A stretch of 64,000 nucleotides of DNA from Aequorivita echinoideorum (GCF_018476645.1 NZ_JAHCTB010000001.1:1-64000); one strand, 5' to 3'; counted from the first letter of the stretch, positions 46,446 through 56,068 are shown. Notes: generated from the sequence alone by a model not told the origin. Numbers and translations: made by a program.

Positions 46446-47882
46446 ATGAAAAAAATATTTTATAATACAGCACTTTTATTAATATCAATAGGAGTACTTT
46501 CTTCTTGTGAAAGCGAGTTGGATCAAGTTCCTTTTGACGAAGCCCCACAAGATCAAGTTTATCAAACTATCGATGATTTTGAAAACGCTACATTAGGTAT
46601 ATATGAGACTCTGACATTACCTACACTCTATGGTGGAAGTGATGCAGGTGGTATGCTAGATGCACCAGATGTTCTGTCTGACAATGTTACTTTTGCACAG
46701 CGTGGAAGAGGTACTAGGTTTACACTCCACAACTTTTTATACTTCCCCGCAGATGAAGTTCTCGGGGGACTTTATGCACGATCGTATGAAATGATTTATC
46801 GAGCGAACCTTATGTTATCATACGCCGAGCAATTTCAGGGAGACCCAGAAGATATCTCAAATTTTGTGGCAGAAGCAAAGGCTTTGAGAGCTTTAGGTCA
46901 CTTGAATGTTGTGAGTTTCTTTGGAAAAATACCCACGCAATCCTCTGATGCAAATGGAAGTTTAGGAATTGCTTATGTTACGAGTCCGGACTTCGAATTG
47001 CTACCTGCTCGTGAAACAGTTGGTGATGTTTATAACAAAATTGTTGCGGATTTAACTGAAGCACTTGCCGATATTAACCCAGATAATGGTGTAGCTAGAT
47101 TTGATACTGAAGTAGTTGCGCTCTTACTTTCTAGGACATATTTATACATGGGGCAGTGGCAAAATGCAATTGATGCAGCAGATATGGTTACAAGTTCAAT
47201 AGCTCCCAGAGATGAAGTTAACGACGTATGGATTGATGAAAGTAGAGCGGGATTATTATTCTATATACCAAATACTCAAGACGGTTTGGGGGTGACTCAA
47301 GGTGTAACTTGGAGCCAAGGAGGAAGATTTGCACTTATACCCGAATATGTAGTATCACTTGAATTATATCAACTATACCAAAATGATGACATTAGAAAAA
47401 TGGCATATACATTAAATGCATCTAATGGACAACTTCAATTTAACGCTATAAAAAAAGCTTTTGGTAGAACTGTTGGAATAACTGGTCAAGTAGATTTTAA
47501 ATTATTTCGTGTAGCTGAGGCCAATTTAAATAAAGCAGAGGCATATTATAATCTAGGAAACGAAAGTTCAGCTAGAACTGAACTTGATATTGTTCGCACG
47601 AATAGATATACTTCGCCACCAAGCGGAGAGACAGGAGTGGCCTTACGTGATGCAATTCGTCTTGAGCGAAGACTAGAATTCGCTTTTGAATCACAGAGGT
47701 TTTTTGATATTAAAAGATGGGGACTTCCAGTTTCAAGAGAAGCATTCGGAGATTTAGCTGACGGTTCAGGAACTCCTTCGGTAACATTATCTTTACCTGC
47801 TGGAAATTTTAGATTTCAATTACCGATTCCACAATCTACTATAGATAAAAATCCAAATTTAGTTCAAAACCCTGGCTATTAA
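46446..47882 (+). CDS. SusD/RagB-family nutrient-binding lipoprotein
   Basis: 478 aa. Lipoprotein signal with lipobox ending LSSC (Cys21), then a SusD fold: TPR-like helices (AKALRALGHLNVVSFFGKIP, a typical SusD segment) and a C-terminal RagB/SusD domain ending with the usual QLPIPQSTIDKNPNLVQNPGY. It forms the lid over the SusC barrel and binds the substrate at the cell surface. 17 bp after susC and co-transcribed. Confidence 0.94.
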   Translation: MKKIFYNTALLLISIGVLSSCESELDQVPFDEAPQDQVYQTIDDFENATLGIYETLTLPTLYGGSDAGGMLDAPDVLSDNVTFAQRGRGTRFTLHNFLYFPADEVLGGLYARSYEMIYRANLMLSYAEQFQGDPEDISNFVAEAKALRALGHLNVVSFFGKIPTQSSDANGSLGIAYVTSPDFELLPARETVGDVYNKIVADLTEALADINPDNGVARFDTEVVALLLSRTYLYMGQWQNAIDAADMVTSSIAPRDEVNDVWIDESRAGLLFYIPNTQDGLGVTQGVTWSQGGRFALIPEYVVSLELYQLYQNDDIRKMAYTLNASNGQLQFNAIKKAFGRTVGITGQVDFKLFRVAEANLNKAEAYYNLGNESSARTELDIVRTNRYTSPPSGETGVALRDAIRLERRLEFAFESQRFFDIKRWGLPVSREAFGDLADGSGTPSVTLSLPAGNFRFQLPIPQSTIDKNPNLVQNPGY

Positions 47883-47901
47883 CATTTAAAAAATATCAAA
47901 A

Positions 47902-48345
47902 ATGAAAAATATTAAATTCGCAATAATATTATTTGCAGTAGCTATTTTAAATCAGTCTTGTGAGACCTACGATGATTACAATACTGATAGACCTACTAAT
48001 ATTGGGTTTGTTACTACAGAAATTGCCCTTGTTTCTTTATCTGAAGGACAGTCTCAAACTAGACCGGCAAATGTATATATTAACAATGTTGCTGATGTCG
48101 ATCGAACTTTCAATGTAGTTGTTTATAACGAATTCAATTCTACAACAACTTCTCCCGAAAATTATAGTTTTGACTCAACAGTTTTAATTCCAGCTGGGTC
48201 TCACGATGGGACAATTAACATCACCATTACTGATGTAAGTTTAACCCCCGAAACTACTGAATTTTTGACATTGGCTATTGAAGAGAATCCAGACTACGTT
48301 TCAGGAGGAAGAGTAACAGTTAGCTTACAGAATAGACTACCTTAA
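47902..48345 (+). CDS. Small surface lipoprotein of the SusCD operon
   Basis: 147 aa. Lipoprotein signal with Cys20 (NQSC). The rest looks like one immunoglobulin/Calx-beta-type sandwich: the pattern ALVSLSEGQSQ...VYINN and PAGSHDGTINITITD...PETTEFLTLAI resembles Calx-beta repeats. It follows susD by 19 bp and ends at a terminator, so it is the third gene of the operon. It may be a surface glycan- or peptide-binding accessory protein; function is inferred only from position. Confidence 0.75.
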   Translation: MKNIKFAIILFAVAILNQSCETYDDYNTDRPTNIGFVTTEIALVSLSEGQSQTRPANVYINNVADVDRTFNVVVYNEFNSTTTSPENYSFDSTVLIPAGSHDGTINITITDVSLTPETTEFLTLAIEENPDYVSGGRVTVSLQNRLP

Positions 48346-48366
48346 TATAAAAATTGTTTAATCTCA

Positions 48367-48395
48367 AACACCCCTTCTCCAAGGGGTGTTTTTTT
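48367..48395 (+). terminator. Rho-independent terminator of the SusCD operon
   Basis: Perfect 10-bp stem aacacccctt (48367-48376) with aaggggtgtt (48381-48390), four-base loop, then TTTTTT. Starts 22 bp after the last stop codon. Confidence 0.93.
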
Positions 48396-48412
48396 ATTAC
48401 TAACTTTATCCA

Positions 48413-49153
48413 ATGAAAAATCAAGATGCAATAATTTTTGGGATATACCCTATAAAAGAAGCACTCTCGTCAAACGTTATTTTTGATAAGGTTTATGTTC
48501 AAAAAGGAATTAGTAGCGATAAAATAGATAGTTTAGTAAAAGACTTAGAGAACAAAAATGTTCCATTGAGCTACGTGCCTATGGAGAAGCTAAACAGGCT
48601 AACCCGCGGCAACCATCAAGGCATTATCGCACAAACCTCTCCAGTTACATTTCAAACTTTGGAAGAAGTGGTTGAAAAAGTTTTGGCTTCACCCAAAACT
48701 CCTCTCTTTCTCATCCTAGATCAAATAAGTGATGTACGGAATTTTGGCGCAATTTTAAGAACAGCAGAATGCACAGGTGTTGATGCTGTTATAATTCAAA
48801 AAACCGGAGGCGCTCCCGTTACAGGTGATACTGTTAAAACTTCAGCTGGTGCAATTTTCAAAATTCCCATTTGTAAGGTAGATCACATAAAAGATGCAAT
48901 ATTTTACTTGCAGGGTTCCGGGATTACCACCATAGCAGCAACTGAAAAAACAAGCATTAATATATACAAAACAGATTTTACAGGACCATTAGGAATAGTG
49001 ATGGGTTCTGAAGGAAAAGGAGTTTCAAATTCAGTATTAAATCTTGTTGATGGCAAGGCTTCTCTACCTCTTTTGGGTGAAATAAATTCCCTAAACGTTT
49101 CGGTAGCTTGCGGAGCGTTTTTATATGAAGTTGTTAGGCAGCGTACCTCATAA
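48413..49153 (+). CDS. rlmB: 23S rRNA (guanosine-2'-O-)-methyltransferase RlmB family
   Basis: 246 aa SpoU/TrmH-type SPOUT methyltransferase. N-terminal substrate-binding domain (about 1-80), then the knotted catalytic domain with motif 1 LDQISDVRNFGAILRTAE, motif 2 GIVMGSEGKGVS and motif 3 SLPLLGEINSLNVSVACG. Methylates G2251 of 23S rRNA (E. coli numbering) with SAM. Overlaps the 3' end of the convergent rhomboid gene by 6 bp. Other SpoU rRNA/tRNA specificities are possible. Confidence 0.9.
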   Translation: MKNQDAIIFGIYPIKEALSSNVIFDKVYVQKGISSDKIDSLVKDLENKNVPLSYVPMEKLNRLTRGNHQGIIAQTSPVTFQTLEEVVEKVLASPKTPLFLILDQISDVRNFGAILRTAECTGVDAVIIQKTGGAPVTGDTVKTSAGAIFKIPICKVDHIKDAIFYLQGSGITTIAATEKTSINIYKTDFTGPLGIVMGSEGKGVSNSVLNLVDGKASLPLLGEINSLNVSVACGAFLYEVVRQRTS

Positions 49154-49927
49154 ATTGTCTCTTGCCTCAGTATTCTTTTTCACAGTATAAATAACTCTAA
49201 CGGTTCTTGGCGGTGTTGGAGTATCATCTACATCATCTAATCCAGAATTTGGATTGATTACTTTTGGCGTTTCAATAAAATTTCCATCTTCATCGAACTG
49301 CTTCATAAATTCATCCTCTTCTGGCCTGTAGCCCTCACGCTCCCATTCATATTTTTTCTCTTTAATAAAATTTCCTTTGAATATGAAAGAGAATGCAAAA
49401 CCCACAAAAAAGCCAGACAGATGTCCTTCCCAAGAAATTTTAGGATCTACCGGAAACACATACCATAATAAACTACCATACAAAAAGACAACTACAAAAG
49501 AAAGGGCTGTAAGTTGATATTGTTTTGAAAATATACCTTTAAAAAAATGAAAGGATGCCAACATATAGACAACACCGCTTGCACCAATGTGGTTAGCAGG
49601 TCTTCCTATAAGCCAAGTTGCGAATCCTGTAATTAGTAGACCATAAAAAACAATTTTCCAACGAATATTTCTATAAAAATAAAATAGCGCAGTACCTAAG
49701 ACAAAAAGCGGAACCGAATTATTAAATAAGTGTTTTAGATCTCCGTGGATGAATGGCCCTAAAAATATTCCACGCAATCCCTCAAATTTTCGTGGATATA
49801 TACCAAAGGAATTAAAATTCCAACCAAATCTGCTTTCAGCCCAGAAGACAAGCCATAAAGCCATCACGAAGAGCAATGGATACCCAAACACTGAAGGAGA
49901 AAAGCGCAAAGATTCGGTTTTATTCAT
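49148..49927 (-). CDS. Rhomboid-family intramembrane serine protease
   Basis: 259 aa from ATG 49927; an upstream start at 49975 is possible but lacks support. Six or so transmembrane helices. The catalytic dyad is S117 in GASG and H169 in WEGHLSG; H61 and H66-N69/N70 (FIHGDLKHLFNN) form the oxyanion/HxxxN region. A cytoplasmic acidic tail of about 75 residues ends in a basic strand. Cleaves transmembrane substrates, which cannot be predicted here. Confidence 0.9.
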   Translation of the reverse strand: MNKTESLRFSPSVFGYPLLFVMALWLVFWAESRFGWNFNSFGIYPRKFEGLRGIFLGPFIHGDLKHLFNNSVPLFVLGTALFYFYRNIRWKIVFYGLLITGFATWLIGRPANHIGASGVVYMLASFHFFKGIFSKQYQLTALSFVVVFLYGSLLWYVFPVDPKISWEGHLSGFFVGFAFSFIFKGNFIKEKKYEWEREGYRPEEDEFMKQFDEDGNFIETPKVINPNSGLDDVDDTPTPPRTVRVIYTVKKNTEARDNL

Positions 49928-50019
49928 ATTAATTTGGAAAGGCAAAAAACAATCCGCACTTATAATTTCTGACAAAATATCAGTGATTTACTTTCTTGAA
50001 AATTGTAATTTTAACCGCT

Positions 50020-51297
50020 ATGAATTCACCCCTCGCAGAACGAATCCGTCCAAAAAATCTTTCTGAATATTTGAGCCAACAGCATTTGGTGGGCCCACAA
50101 GGTTCATTAACTTCACAATTGAATAGTGGAATGCTAGGCTCCATGATTCTGTGGGGCCCTCCCGGAACTGGTAAAACCACTCTGGCAAATATAATTGCAA
50201 ATGAAAGCGGAAGACCATTCTATATATTAAGCGCGGTAGACAGCGGCGTTGCGGCCGTGCGTGAGGTAATAGAAAAGGCAAAAAAAAGCGATACACTTTT
50301 CAGTACAAAAAACCCGATACTTTTTATTGATGAAATTCACCGCTTCAGCAAATCGCAACAAGATTCGTTATTGGGCGCTGTTGAAAAGGGATGGGTTACT
50401 TTAATTGGTGCAACAACCGAAAATCCAAGTTTTGAGGTTATTCCCGCATTGTTGTCAAGATGCCAGGTGTATGTTCTCAAACCGTTCACTCGAGAAGATT
50501 TGGATTCGCTTTTGAAAAGGGCAATCAAGGAAGATAAAATTCTTTCAAAAAAGAAAATCACATTGAAAGAAATTGAAGCCTTGATACGCCTTTCGGGCGG
50601 TGATGCCAGAAAACTTCTCAATATTCTTGAATTGGTAGTTCTTTCCGTAAAAGAGGAAAAGGTAAAAATCACGAATGATTTGGTGATGCAAAAAGTTCAA
50701 AAGAATACTGTGCTTTATGACAAAACGGGTGAGCAGCATTATGATATTATTTCGGCATTTATAAAATCCATGCGCGGAAGCGACCCAAATGCAGCCGTTT
50801 ATTGGCTCGCTAGGATGATAGAAGGCGGCGAGGATATTAAATTTATTGCACGGAGGATGGTTATCCTAGCCTCGGAAGATATTGGCAATGCAAATCCAAA
50901 TGCGCTTCTTCTCGCAAATAGTACTTTTCAGGCCGTCACTACCATTGGATATCCCGAAGCGCGGATTATTTTAAGCCAATGTGCAATTTATTTGGCCACT
51001 TCACCTAAAAGCAATGCATCGTACAACGCAATTGGTGAGGCCCAACGCGTGGTTAGGCAAACAGGAGATTTACCTGTACCGCTCTCCATTAGGAATGCTC
51101 CCACCAAACTTATGAAAGAGCTTGGTTATGGAAAGGAATATGAATATGCCCATAATTATGAAGGCAATTTCGTCGCGCACGAATTTCTACCGGAGGAAAT
51201 TAAGGGAACTACTTTCTATAAACCGGGCAACAATCCCAAAGAAAACTCCCTTAAAAATTATTTAAAGCAATTATGGAAAGATAAATATGATTTTTAA
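50020..51297 (+). CDS. rarA: Replication-associated recombination ATPase RarA (MgsA)
   Basis: 425 aa from ATG 50020. AAA+ clamp-loader-like ATPase acting at stalled replication forks. Walker A GPPGTGKT at 46-53, Walker B ILFIDEIHRF at about 97-106, sensor and Arg finger follow (LIGATTENPSFEVIPALLSRCQVY). C-terminal tetramerisation domain contains GGEDIKFIARRMVILASEDIG, a RarA signature. Converges with the next gene with a short overlap at 51294-51297. Confidence 0.95.
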   Translation: MNSPLAERIRPKNLSEYLSQQHLVGPQGSLTSQLNSGMLGSMILWGPPGTGKTTLANIIANESGRPFYILSAVDSGVAAVREVIEKAKKSDTLFSTKNPILFIDEIHRFSKSQQDSLLGAVEKGWVTLIGATTENPSFEVIPALLSRCQVYVLKPFTREDLDSLLKRAIKEDKILSKKKITLKEIEALIRLSGGDARKLLNILELVVLSVKEEKVKITNDLVMQKVQKNTVLYDKTGEQHYDIISAFIKSMRGSDPNAAVYWLARMIEGGEDIKFIARRMVILASEDIGNANPNALLLANSTFQAVTTIGYPEARIILSQCAIYLATSPKSNASYNAIGEAQRVVRQTGDLPVPLSIRNAPTKLMKELGYGKEYEYAHNYEGNFVAHEFLPEEIKGTTFYKPGNNPKENSLKNYLKQLWKDKYDF

Positions 51298-52085
51298 TCT
51301 TGAATTTTATAAACCATTGAGACATTTCCATCGGTAATCGTCATATTTTGCGAAGCATCAAAACTGACATTAAAGGTTTTACCAGTTGTATCTAAATATT
51401 TCAAAATTTCACCCAAGACAATAATTTTACCTTTCAGCAAAAGCCCGTCCGGAGCATTTTTAGACTCTTCATATAACGAATATCCTTCAGTCGTTTTTCG
51501 CAATAAATACGAATTATTTGAATACACATACTTGCTGAATTTTCCACTGGGTAAAATTTTGGAGGGACTATTTCTTGAAGGCGAATTCTCCGAAATATTT
51601 TGGTCTAATTGAATTTCAGGAGTCTCCGCAATATTTTCCGATTTTTTAAAAAGCTGGACATCTTTTTGCTTGACATTGAGACTGCTCAAATTTTCGAGCG
51701 TCTTCCGAAGCGCATCTTGATATGTCTTTTCAAAATCTTTGTATTTACTTTTCCCTTCTGGGCTTCTGTAGATTTCAGCACCGTTACAATCCTTCAATAC
51801 CAACTGCAATTTTGTGCCAAAAAAACCGCCCAATTCCTCAACATTAGCGTAAAGGCCTTCACACCTATCCGCATTTGGAATTTCACTTTCAAAATAGGGA
51901 TTGAAGCCGTTTTTTTCTAAATAGAATTTCGTCATTGAATTGAGTTGGTATTGATCCTTTCCTTTCACGAATTCAAATTGCTCTGGCACAACCACAAAGC
52001 TGTAATCACTCAAATTTTTATTCTGTGCCAGCGAAATCATTGAGATCATCAAAAAATAAATAAAAAGGGAAAAACGTACCATCAT
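51294..52085 (-). CDS. Hypothetical secreted protein (263 aa)
   Basis: Signal peptide (MMVRFSLFIYFLMISMISLAQ). The mature part starts with a beta-rich region at about 25-120, followed by a helix and a Ser/Pro/Ile linker (about 150-185) and a C-terminal domain. No family is recognised. Its ATG overlaps the stop of the upstream gene (ATGA at 52082-52085), so it is translationally coupled to the DUF5723-like gene and probably works in the same envelope compartment. Confidence 0.7.
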   Translation of the reverse strand: MMVRFSLFIYFLMISMISLAQNKNLSDYSFVVVPEQFEFVKGKDQYQLNSMTKFYLEKNGFNPYFESEIPNADRCEGLYANVEELGGFFGTKLQLVLKDCNGAEIYRSPEGKSKYKDFEKTYQDALRKTLENLSSLNVKQKDVQLFKKSENIAETPEIQLDQNISENSPSRNSPSKILPSGKFSKYVYSNNSYLLRKTTEGYSLYEESKNAPDGLLLKGKIIVLGEILKYLDTTGKTFNVSFDASQNMTITDGNVSMVYKIQD

Positions 52086-53488
52086 TCGTCGATTATAATA
52101 TTAAAACCTACTTGTAAAGATACGCTATTTGCTTTGGCGAGATTGCCATATTTCAATAGATTATCCGCCGCCAGATACATTCCAAATTTTCCAATGCTAC
52201 CCGTTACGCCCAAACCAATGTTTGAATATGAATAGGAATCTACTGTATAGGTTGCCTTTGCAGATAGAAAATCACCAAATTTTCGATGATAAAATAGTGT
52301 GCCAGCCATCTGTGGCCCTTTTGGCCTGATAATGCTGAAATATTGAATCCCCACCGTTTGTTGATGGTCATCGCTTTTATTATGAAAACAATCACACGCA
52401 TCTCCTCGAGACTTTCCAAATCCGTATCCCAATGACGCGTAGAACTTTACGGGACGCATCTGCGTATAACCAGTATTCAGTGTATCGATTGGAATTTCAC
52501 GCTCTATCTCTTCTTCAAGATTATTGTAATAGGGAAAGGTATTCTCGCCAGCACTTAGCGGCGGAAAAATAAGTTCGATTCCATCCAGCGTGTAACTGCC
52601 GTAAGCCCGGTAGGTTTCCACATCATTCGAATGAAAAATAGTGCCGAAATCCAAAATACTTGCGCTTGCTGTCCATTTTTCATTTATATCATACGTAGCA
52701 CCAATATCCAAACCAAGACCAAAATTTCCACCGAAGAATGCTCGCCCCAACATCTCGCTGGCTATATTCACATCATTTTCATCATCCCGAAGCGAAGCAT
52801 ATCCTGAGGTTTGAAGCGTAACGTCAGCATTAGTAATGGTGTGCTCATAAATATTTTCCGAATTTTCATCTCCCAAAGTTGTTACAAATGTTCCCTGGTT
52901 ATCCACACTTTTGAAATTGAACATACTCGAGTACAATTTCACCCTAATTCCGGCGGTCAATTTATCAGTTAATTGCTTGTTAGCGCCAAAATGATACACG
53001 GTAAGCAAGTCGCCCGTGGTATTCAATTCACCCAAATCAAATTCATACCCCAGATAATCTCGATTTCCTTCCCATCCCAAAATTGCCAAATCACGAGGAA
53101 AATAACTTATGAAATCAAATTCTTGATAAATACCACCCGAAAAATAGATTCCATTTTTGGCACGCCAACCTAGATTGAAAATCTCCAATTGCTGGGTCGC
53201 GGTAAAGAAATCTGTATTTTTCATTTCGAAAATCTTATCTCGAATTCTAGTATTTATATCAACGGAGCTTTCACCGAAGATATCAAAAACTGTTACTCCG
53301 GAAGAACCAATATTGAGATGGATTTGCGATAGTAATGGAATTCCAAAATGAGCCCGTTGCGAAACCTTGCCGCCGGGATTTAGCATCAACGACTGCGGAA
53401 TTTCATCAAAACCATACAGAATTTGCTTGTTTTGACAAATGGCCACCGCGCCCAAAAGGGACAGAATACAAGTGAATAAAATTTTCAT
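52082..53488 (-). CDS. DUF5723-like outer-membrane protein
   Basis: 468 aa. Signal peptide (ends AICQ), then alternating aromatic/hydrophobic strands through the length and a C-terminal strand ending VGFNIIIDE, which looks like an outer-membrane beta-barrel of the PorV/FadL-like shape. The N-terminal motif QSLMLNPGG is typical of the Bacteroidota family named DUF5723. Substrate unknown. Middle gene of a three-gene run. Confidence 0.78.
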   Translation of the reverse strand: MKILFTCILSLLGAVAICQNKQILYGFDEIPQSLMLNPGGKVSQRAHFGIPLLSQIHLNIGSSGVTVFDIFGESSVDINTRIRDKIFEMKNTDFFTATQQLEIFNLGWRAKNGIYFSGGIYQEFDFISYFPRDLAILGWEGNRDYLGYEFDLGELNTTGDLLTVYHFGANKQLTDKLTAGIRVKLYSSMFNFKSVDNQGTFVTTLGDENSENIYEHTITNADVTLQTSGYASLRDDENDVNIASEMLGRAFFGGNFGLGLDIGATYDINEKWTASASILDFGTIFHSNDVETYRAYGSYTLDGIELIFPPLSAGENTFPYYNNLEEEIEREIPIDTLNTGYTQMRPVKFYASLGYGFGKSRGDACDCFHNKSDDHQQTVGIQYFSIIRPKGPQMAGTLFYHRKFGDFLSAKATYTVDSYSYSNIGLGVTGSIGKFGMYLAADNLLKYGNLAKANSVSLQVGFNIIIDE

Positions 53489-53492
53489 CGTA

Positions 53493-54041
53493 TTAGTATT
53501 CCAAAAAATAAGTTGTTTTGGACTTCAAATTAAGCTCCCCGCTTACATTTACGGTTGAGGATGGAACCGTAACGCTAACCACAACCTTATCTGCAGAAGT
53601 AAGTTGAAGTATTTGCTCGCCCTCCACATTTTCAATAAATTCAGTGATTACGGGAGAGCTAACGGAACCTTCATTTACCACAGTTTGTGTGGTATATGTG
53701 GTATCGTTGGCTTCGCTTAAAAATTGAAAATCTACTTCAAAACTTCGCGGAATGCTATTTGTAAATTTGAAATAAAATTCAGCCCGGGCCAAGTTTTCCT
53801 GAAGAAATGAACCGTCCAGAAATTCAATTTCAGTAGTATCTGTAACGGTCAACCGCGGATTGCCAGTAACAGTATCCACAAAATCTGAAGCGCGAAGGTT
53901 GAAATATATGAGGTCCAGCTCGACCACCGGTGAAAGAACAATATCGTCAGCTTGGTCAAAATCTGTATCTTTTACACAGGCCGAAAAAAAGAGGCAGCAA
54001 AGTGCCACAAATATGAAAAACTTGAGGTTAATCTTAATCAT
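53493..54041 (-). CDS. Hypothetical lipoprotein (182 aa)
   Basis: Lipoprotein signal with Cys22 (FFSAC). The mature protein is Asp/Thr-rich and beta-rich, with no helix-forming blocks and no recognised family. Followed after 4 bp by the DUF5723-like gene, so the two and the downstream secreted protein form an operon of envelope proteins. A role as a surface-exposed partner of the barrel is a guess from position. Confidence 0.7.
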   Translation of the reverse strand: MIKINLKFFIFVALCCLFFSACVKDTDFDQADDIVLSPVVELDLIYFNLRASDFVDTVTGNPRLTVTDTTEIEFLDGSFLQENLARAEFYFKFTNSIPRSFEVDFQFLSEANDTTYTTQTVVNEGSVSSPVITEFIENVEGEQILQLTSADKVVVSVTVPSSTVNVSGELNLKSKTTYFLEY

Positions 54042-54088
54042 TGGGGATAATTTACTTAAAATAAACGTGCTTGTTATACGAAATATTA

Positions 54089-54778
54089 CTACAAATAGTT
54101 TTTAATTTCGCTTAGATGATTCACGGTAGCATATGCTGGATCAAATATCTCTTTTCTATAATTGAAGAATAACGTATGCATGCCTGCTGCTTCCGCACCC
54201 AGAATGTCAGCTTCAAAACTATCGCCTATCATCATACTTTTTTCCGCAGAAGTATCAGCCTTTTTAAGCGCCGAGGAAAAAACCAATGGATTTGGCTTTT
54301 TTACACCTACTTCTTCAGAGCTTGTTACCGTCGTGAAGAATTTTTCAATCCCACTATTTTTCAGCTTTAAATTCTGGACCTCCCTGAAACCGTTTGTAAT
54401 AATATGCAAGCGATAATTTTTTTGCAAATATTCCAAAATAGCTACGGCATTGTCCAGCAAATAATTGTCAACCGGAAGCTCATCTATGTAGGAAACTGCC
54501 ATTCCGTCAATATATTCTTCCGGAAAAGTTAGTTGAAACATAGCAAAGGCATCATTTAATCTGCCCCGTCTCAGCTCTTCCTTGGTTACTTTTTCTTCCC
54601 GATATTTTTTCCAATATTCTAAATTGATGGGTTCGTAGATTTTTAAAAATTCAATTAAATCTATAGTGACCTTATGTTTGCTAAAAACCCGTGCAAATGC
54701 CAATGAGGAATTTTTATCGAAATCCCACAACGTGTGGTCTAGATCGAAAAAAATATCAGTAATATTTTTTCTATCCAT
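54089..54778 (-). CDS. yjjG: YjjG-family HAD nucleotide phosphatase
   Basis: 229 aa from ATG 54778; the longer frame from 54874 would overlap the upstream gene by about 100 bp. HAD fold: nucleophile D12 and D14 in FFDLDHTLWDF, motif II Thr in HIITNGFREVQ, motif III KKPNP, motif IV MIGDSFEADILGA. The WDF-type cap sequence is typical of YjjG enzymes, which dephosphorylate noncanonical pyrimidine monophosphates (house-cleaning). Overlaps the preceding gene by 8 bp. Confidence 0.88.
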   Translation of the reverse strand: MDRKNITDIFFDLDHTLWDFDKNSSLAFARVFSKHKVTIDLIEFLKIYEPINLEYWKKYREEKVTKEELRRGRLNDAFAMFQLTFPEEYIDGMAVSYIDELPVDNYLLDNAVAILEYLQKNYRLHIITNGFREVQNLKLKNSGIEKFFTTVTSSEEVGVKKPNPLVFSSALKKADTSAEKSMMIGDSFEADILGAEAAGMHTLFFNYRKEIFDPAYATVNHLSEIKNYL

Positions 54779-56063
54779 ATTCCTGAAGTTTTTCTGAAAA
54801 AATGCTTCTCCAGATTTTATTTTTTTCCAAATAAGAAAAATCCTTATTTGTAAAGAGTATTGTAAAGGTTCCATTTACGGCATTTACCGCATCGAGCATT
54901 CCATTTACGGATTTTTCAATATCTGTGGGATATTTAGTTTGAAATGCATACGTGGTCATTGCCGCCGGGCACAGGGTCAATGGCGTTTTGACTTCATAAT
55001 CCAAATCATAAAACAGAAATGGAGTACAGGTCCCAGCCCTGAAGCCCACCGTATCCCTAAAAACCATAGTGAAATCCTTTTTTACTTCCAGCTCCACGAG
55101 ATTTCTGTAAATATCTGGCAGATTTACAAGTAATTGTGAGTTTATTGAACTTGCCAATGGCCTATTGGTTATTGCTTCCATTTGCTGTTTTTCCTCTTTC
55201 AAAAGCTCATAATCCGTAAGTGCAGCGTATGAAAATAATAATCCTACTTCTTTGTAATCTGCCACGTATTTCAGCAAAAGTTTGAATTTTTGCCTGTGTG
55301 TATTCAGGCTTTCTTCAAATACCAATGAATTTCCCAATAGGAAAAATATGGTCAATTTAAAATTGCTCCGCGTAGCTATATTTATTATCCATTTAAAAGT
55401 ATTAAATGGATCGCGCTTGGCGCCAATAATCACTTGTGTTCTATTGATAATCTCACGGATTTTTCCCTCCAATAAATTATTGATGTATCCAAACAATGTC
55501 CGGAACGCGCCTTTTTGGCTGTACGCAAATGGCTGCGAGGCTTCAATGACCGGATGGATGGTAATTTTCTTCTTCGGAAATTCCATTTCCGGGAACAAGT
55601 CCTTCAGCAAATTTTTAAACTTGTAGGCCCAGATATCCACAACTGGTTGGTGCAAAAAGTTTTCTTTGAAAGCGAGACTTTCCGAAGCCATAAACCTTCC
55701 CATTTTGTCTTTTACGTGGGGAAGATATTCTTCGTAGCGGCTCAACATATAAAAACTTGCCGAAAAAATATCAAACGGTAGCGCACTGTTATTAGATACA
55801 GCGAAAAAACCAACCGTTTCGTCCCATTTTTTTACGCTTATGTCTATAGTTTCAAAACCCTGTTGCTCCAATAATCCATAACTTTGAAAAAAAAGTTCAT
55901 TGCCCAATGGTTTTTTTCCATAGGAAAATTTAGGGCCGGAATGAGCGATAAATTCTTCAATAGCAGTGGTAAAAACAACGTCTACCTCCAAAATACGAAG
56001 GCAAATGTGCTTAAAAATATATGAAATTCGAGGGGTAAGTTTTGTGGTGTAAAGTAGCAACAT
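54771..56063 (-). CDS. Polysaccharide-deacetylase-family protein with degenerate active site
   Basis: 430 aa. The overall layout resembles the flavobacterial polysaccharide-deacetylase (carbohydrate esterase 4-like) proteins, with GFRAGTCTPFLFYD at about 340-353 as the clearest family mark. As I recall the family, a D-x-D segment near position 172 and an HPSY segment near 275 bind the metal; here these places read VIEAS (172-176) and VGLLFSYAA (273-281), so the metal ligands seem lost. It would then be a pseudoenzyme or carbohydrate-binding protein. No signal peptide. Overlaps yjjG. Confidence 0.72.
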   Translation of the reverse strand: MLLLYTTKLTPRISYIFKHICLRILEVDVVFTTAIEEFIAHSGPKFSYGKKPLGNELFFQSYGLLEQQGFETIDISVKKWDETVGFFAVSNNSALPFDIFSASFYMLSRYEEYLPHVKDKMGRFMASESLAFKENFLHQPVVDIWAYKFKNLLKDLFPEMEFPKKKITIHPVIEASQPFAYSQKGAFRTLFGYINNLLEGKIREIINRTQVIIGAKRDPFNTFKWIINIATRSNFKLTIFFLLGNSLVFEESLNTHRQKFKLLLKYVADYKEVGLLFSYAALTDYELLKEEKQQMEAITNRPLASSINSQLLVNLPDIYRNLVELEVKKDFTMVFRDTVGFRAGTCTPFLFYDLDYEVKTPLTLCPAAMTTYAFQTKYPTDIEKSVNGMLDAVNAVNGTFTILFTNKDFSYLEKNKIWRSIFSEKLQEYG

Positions 56064-56068
56064 AAGCG

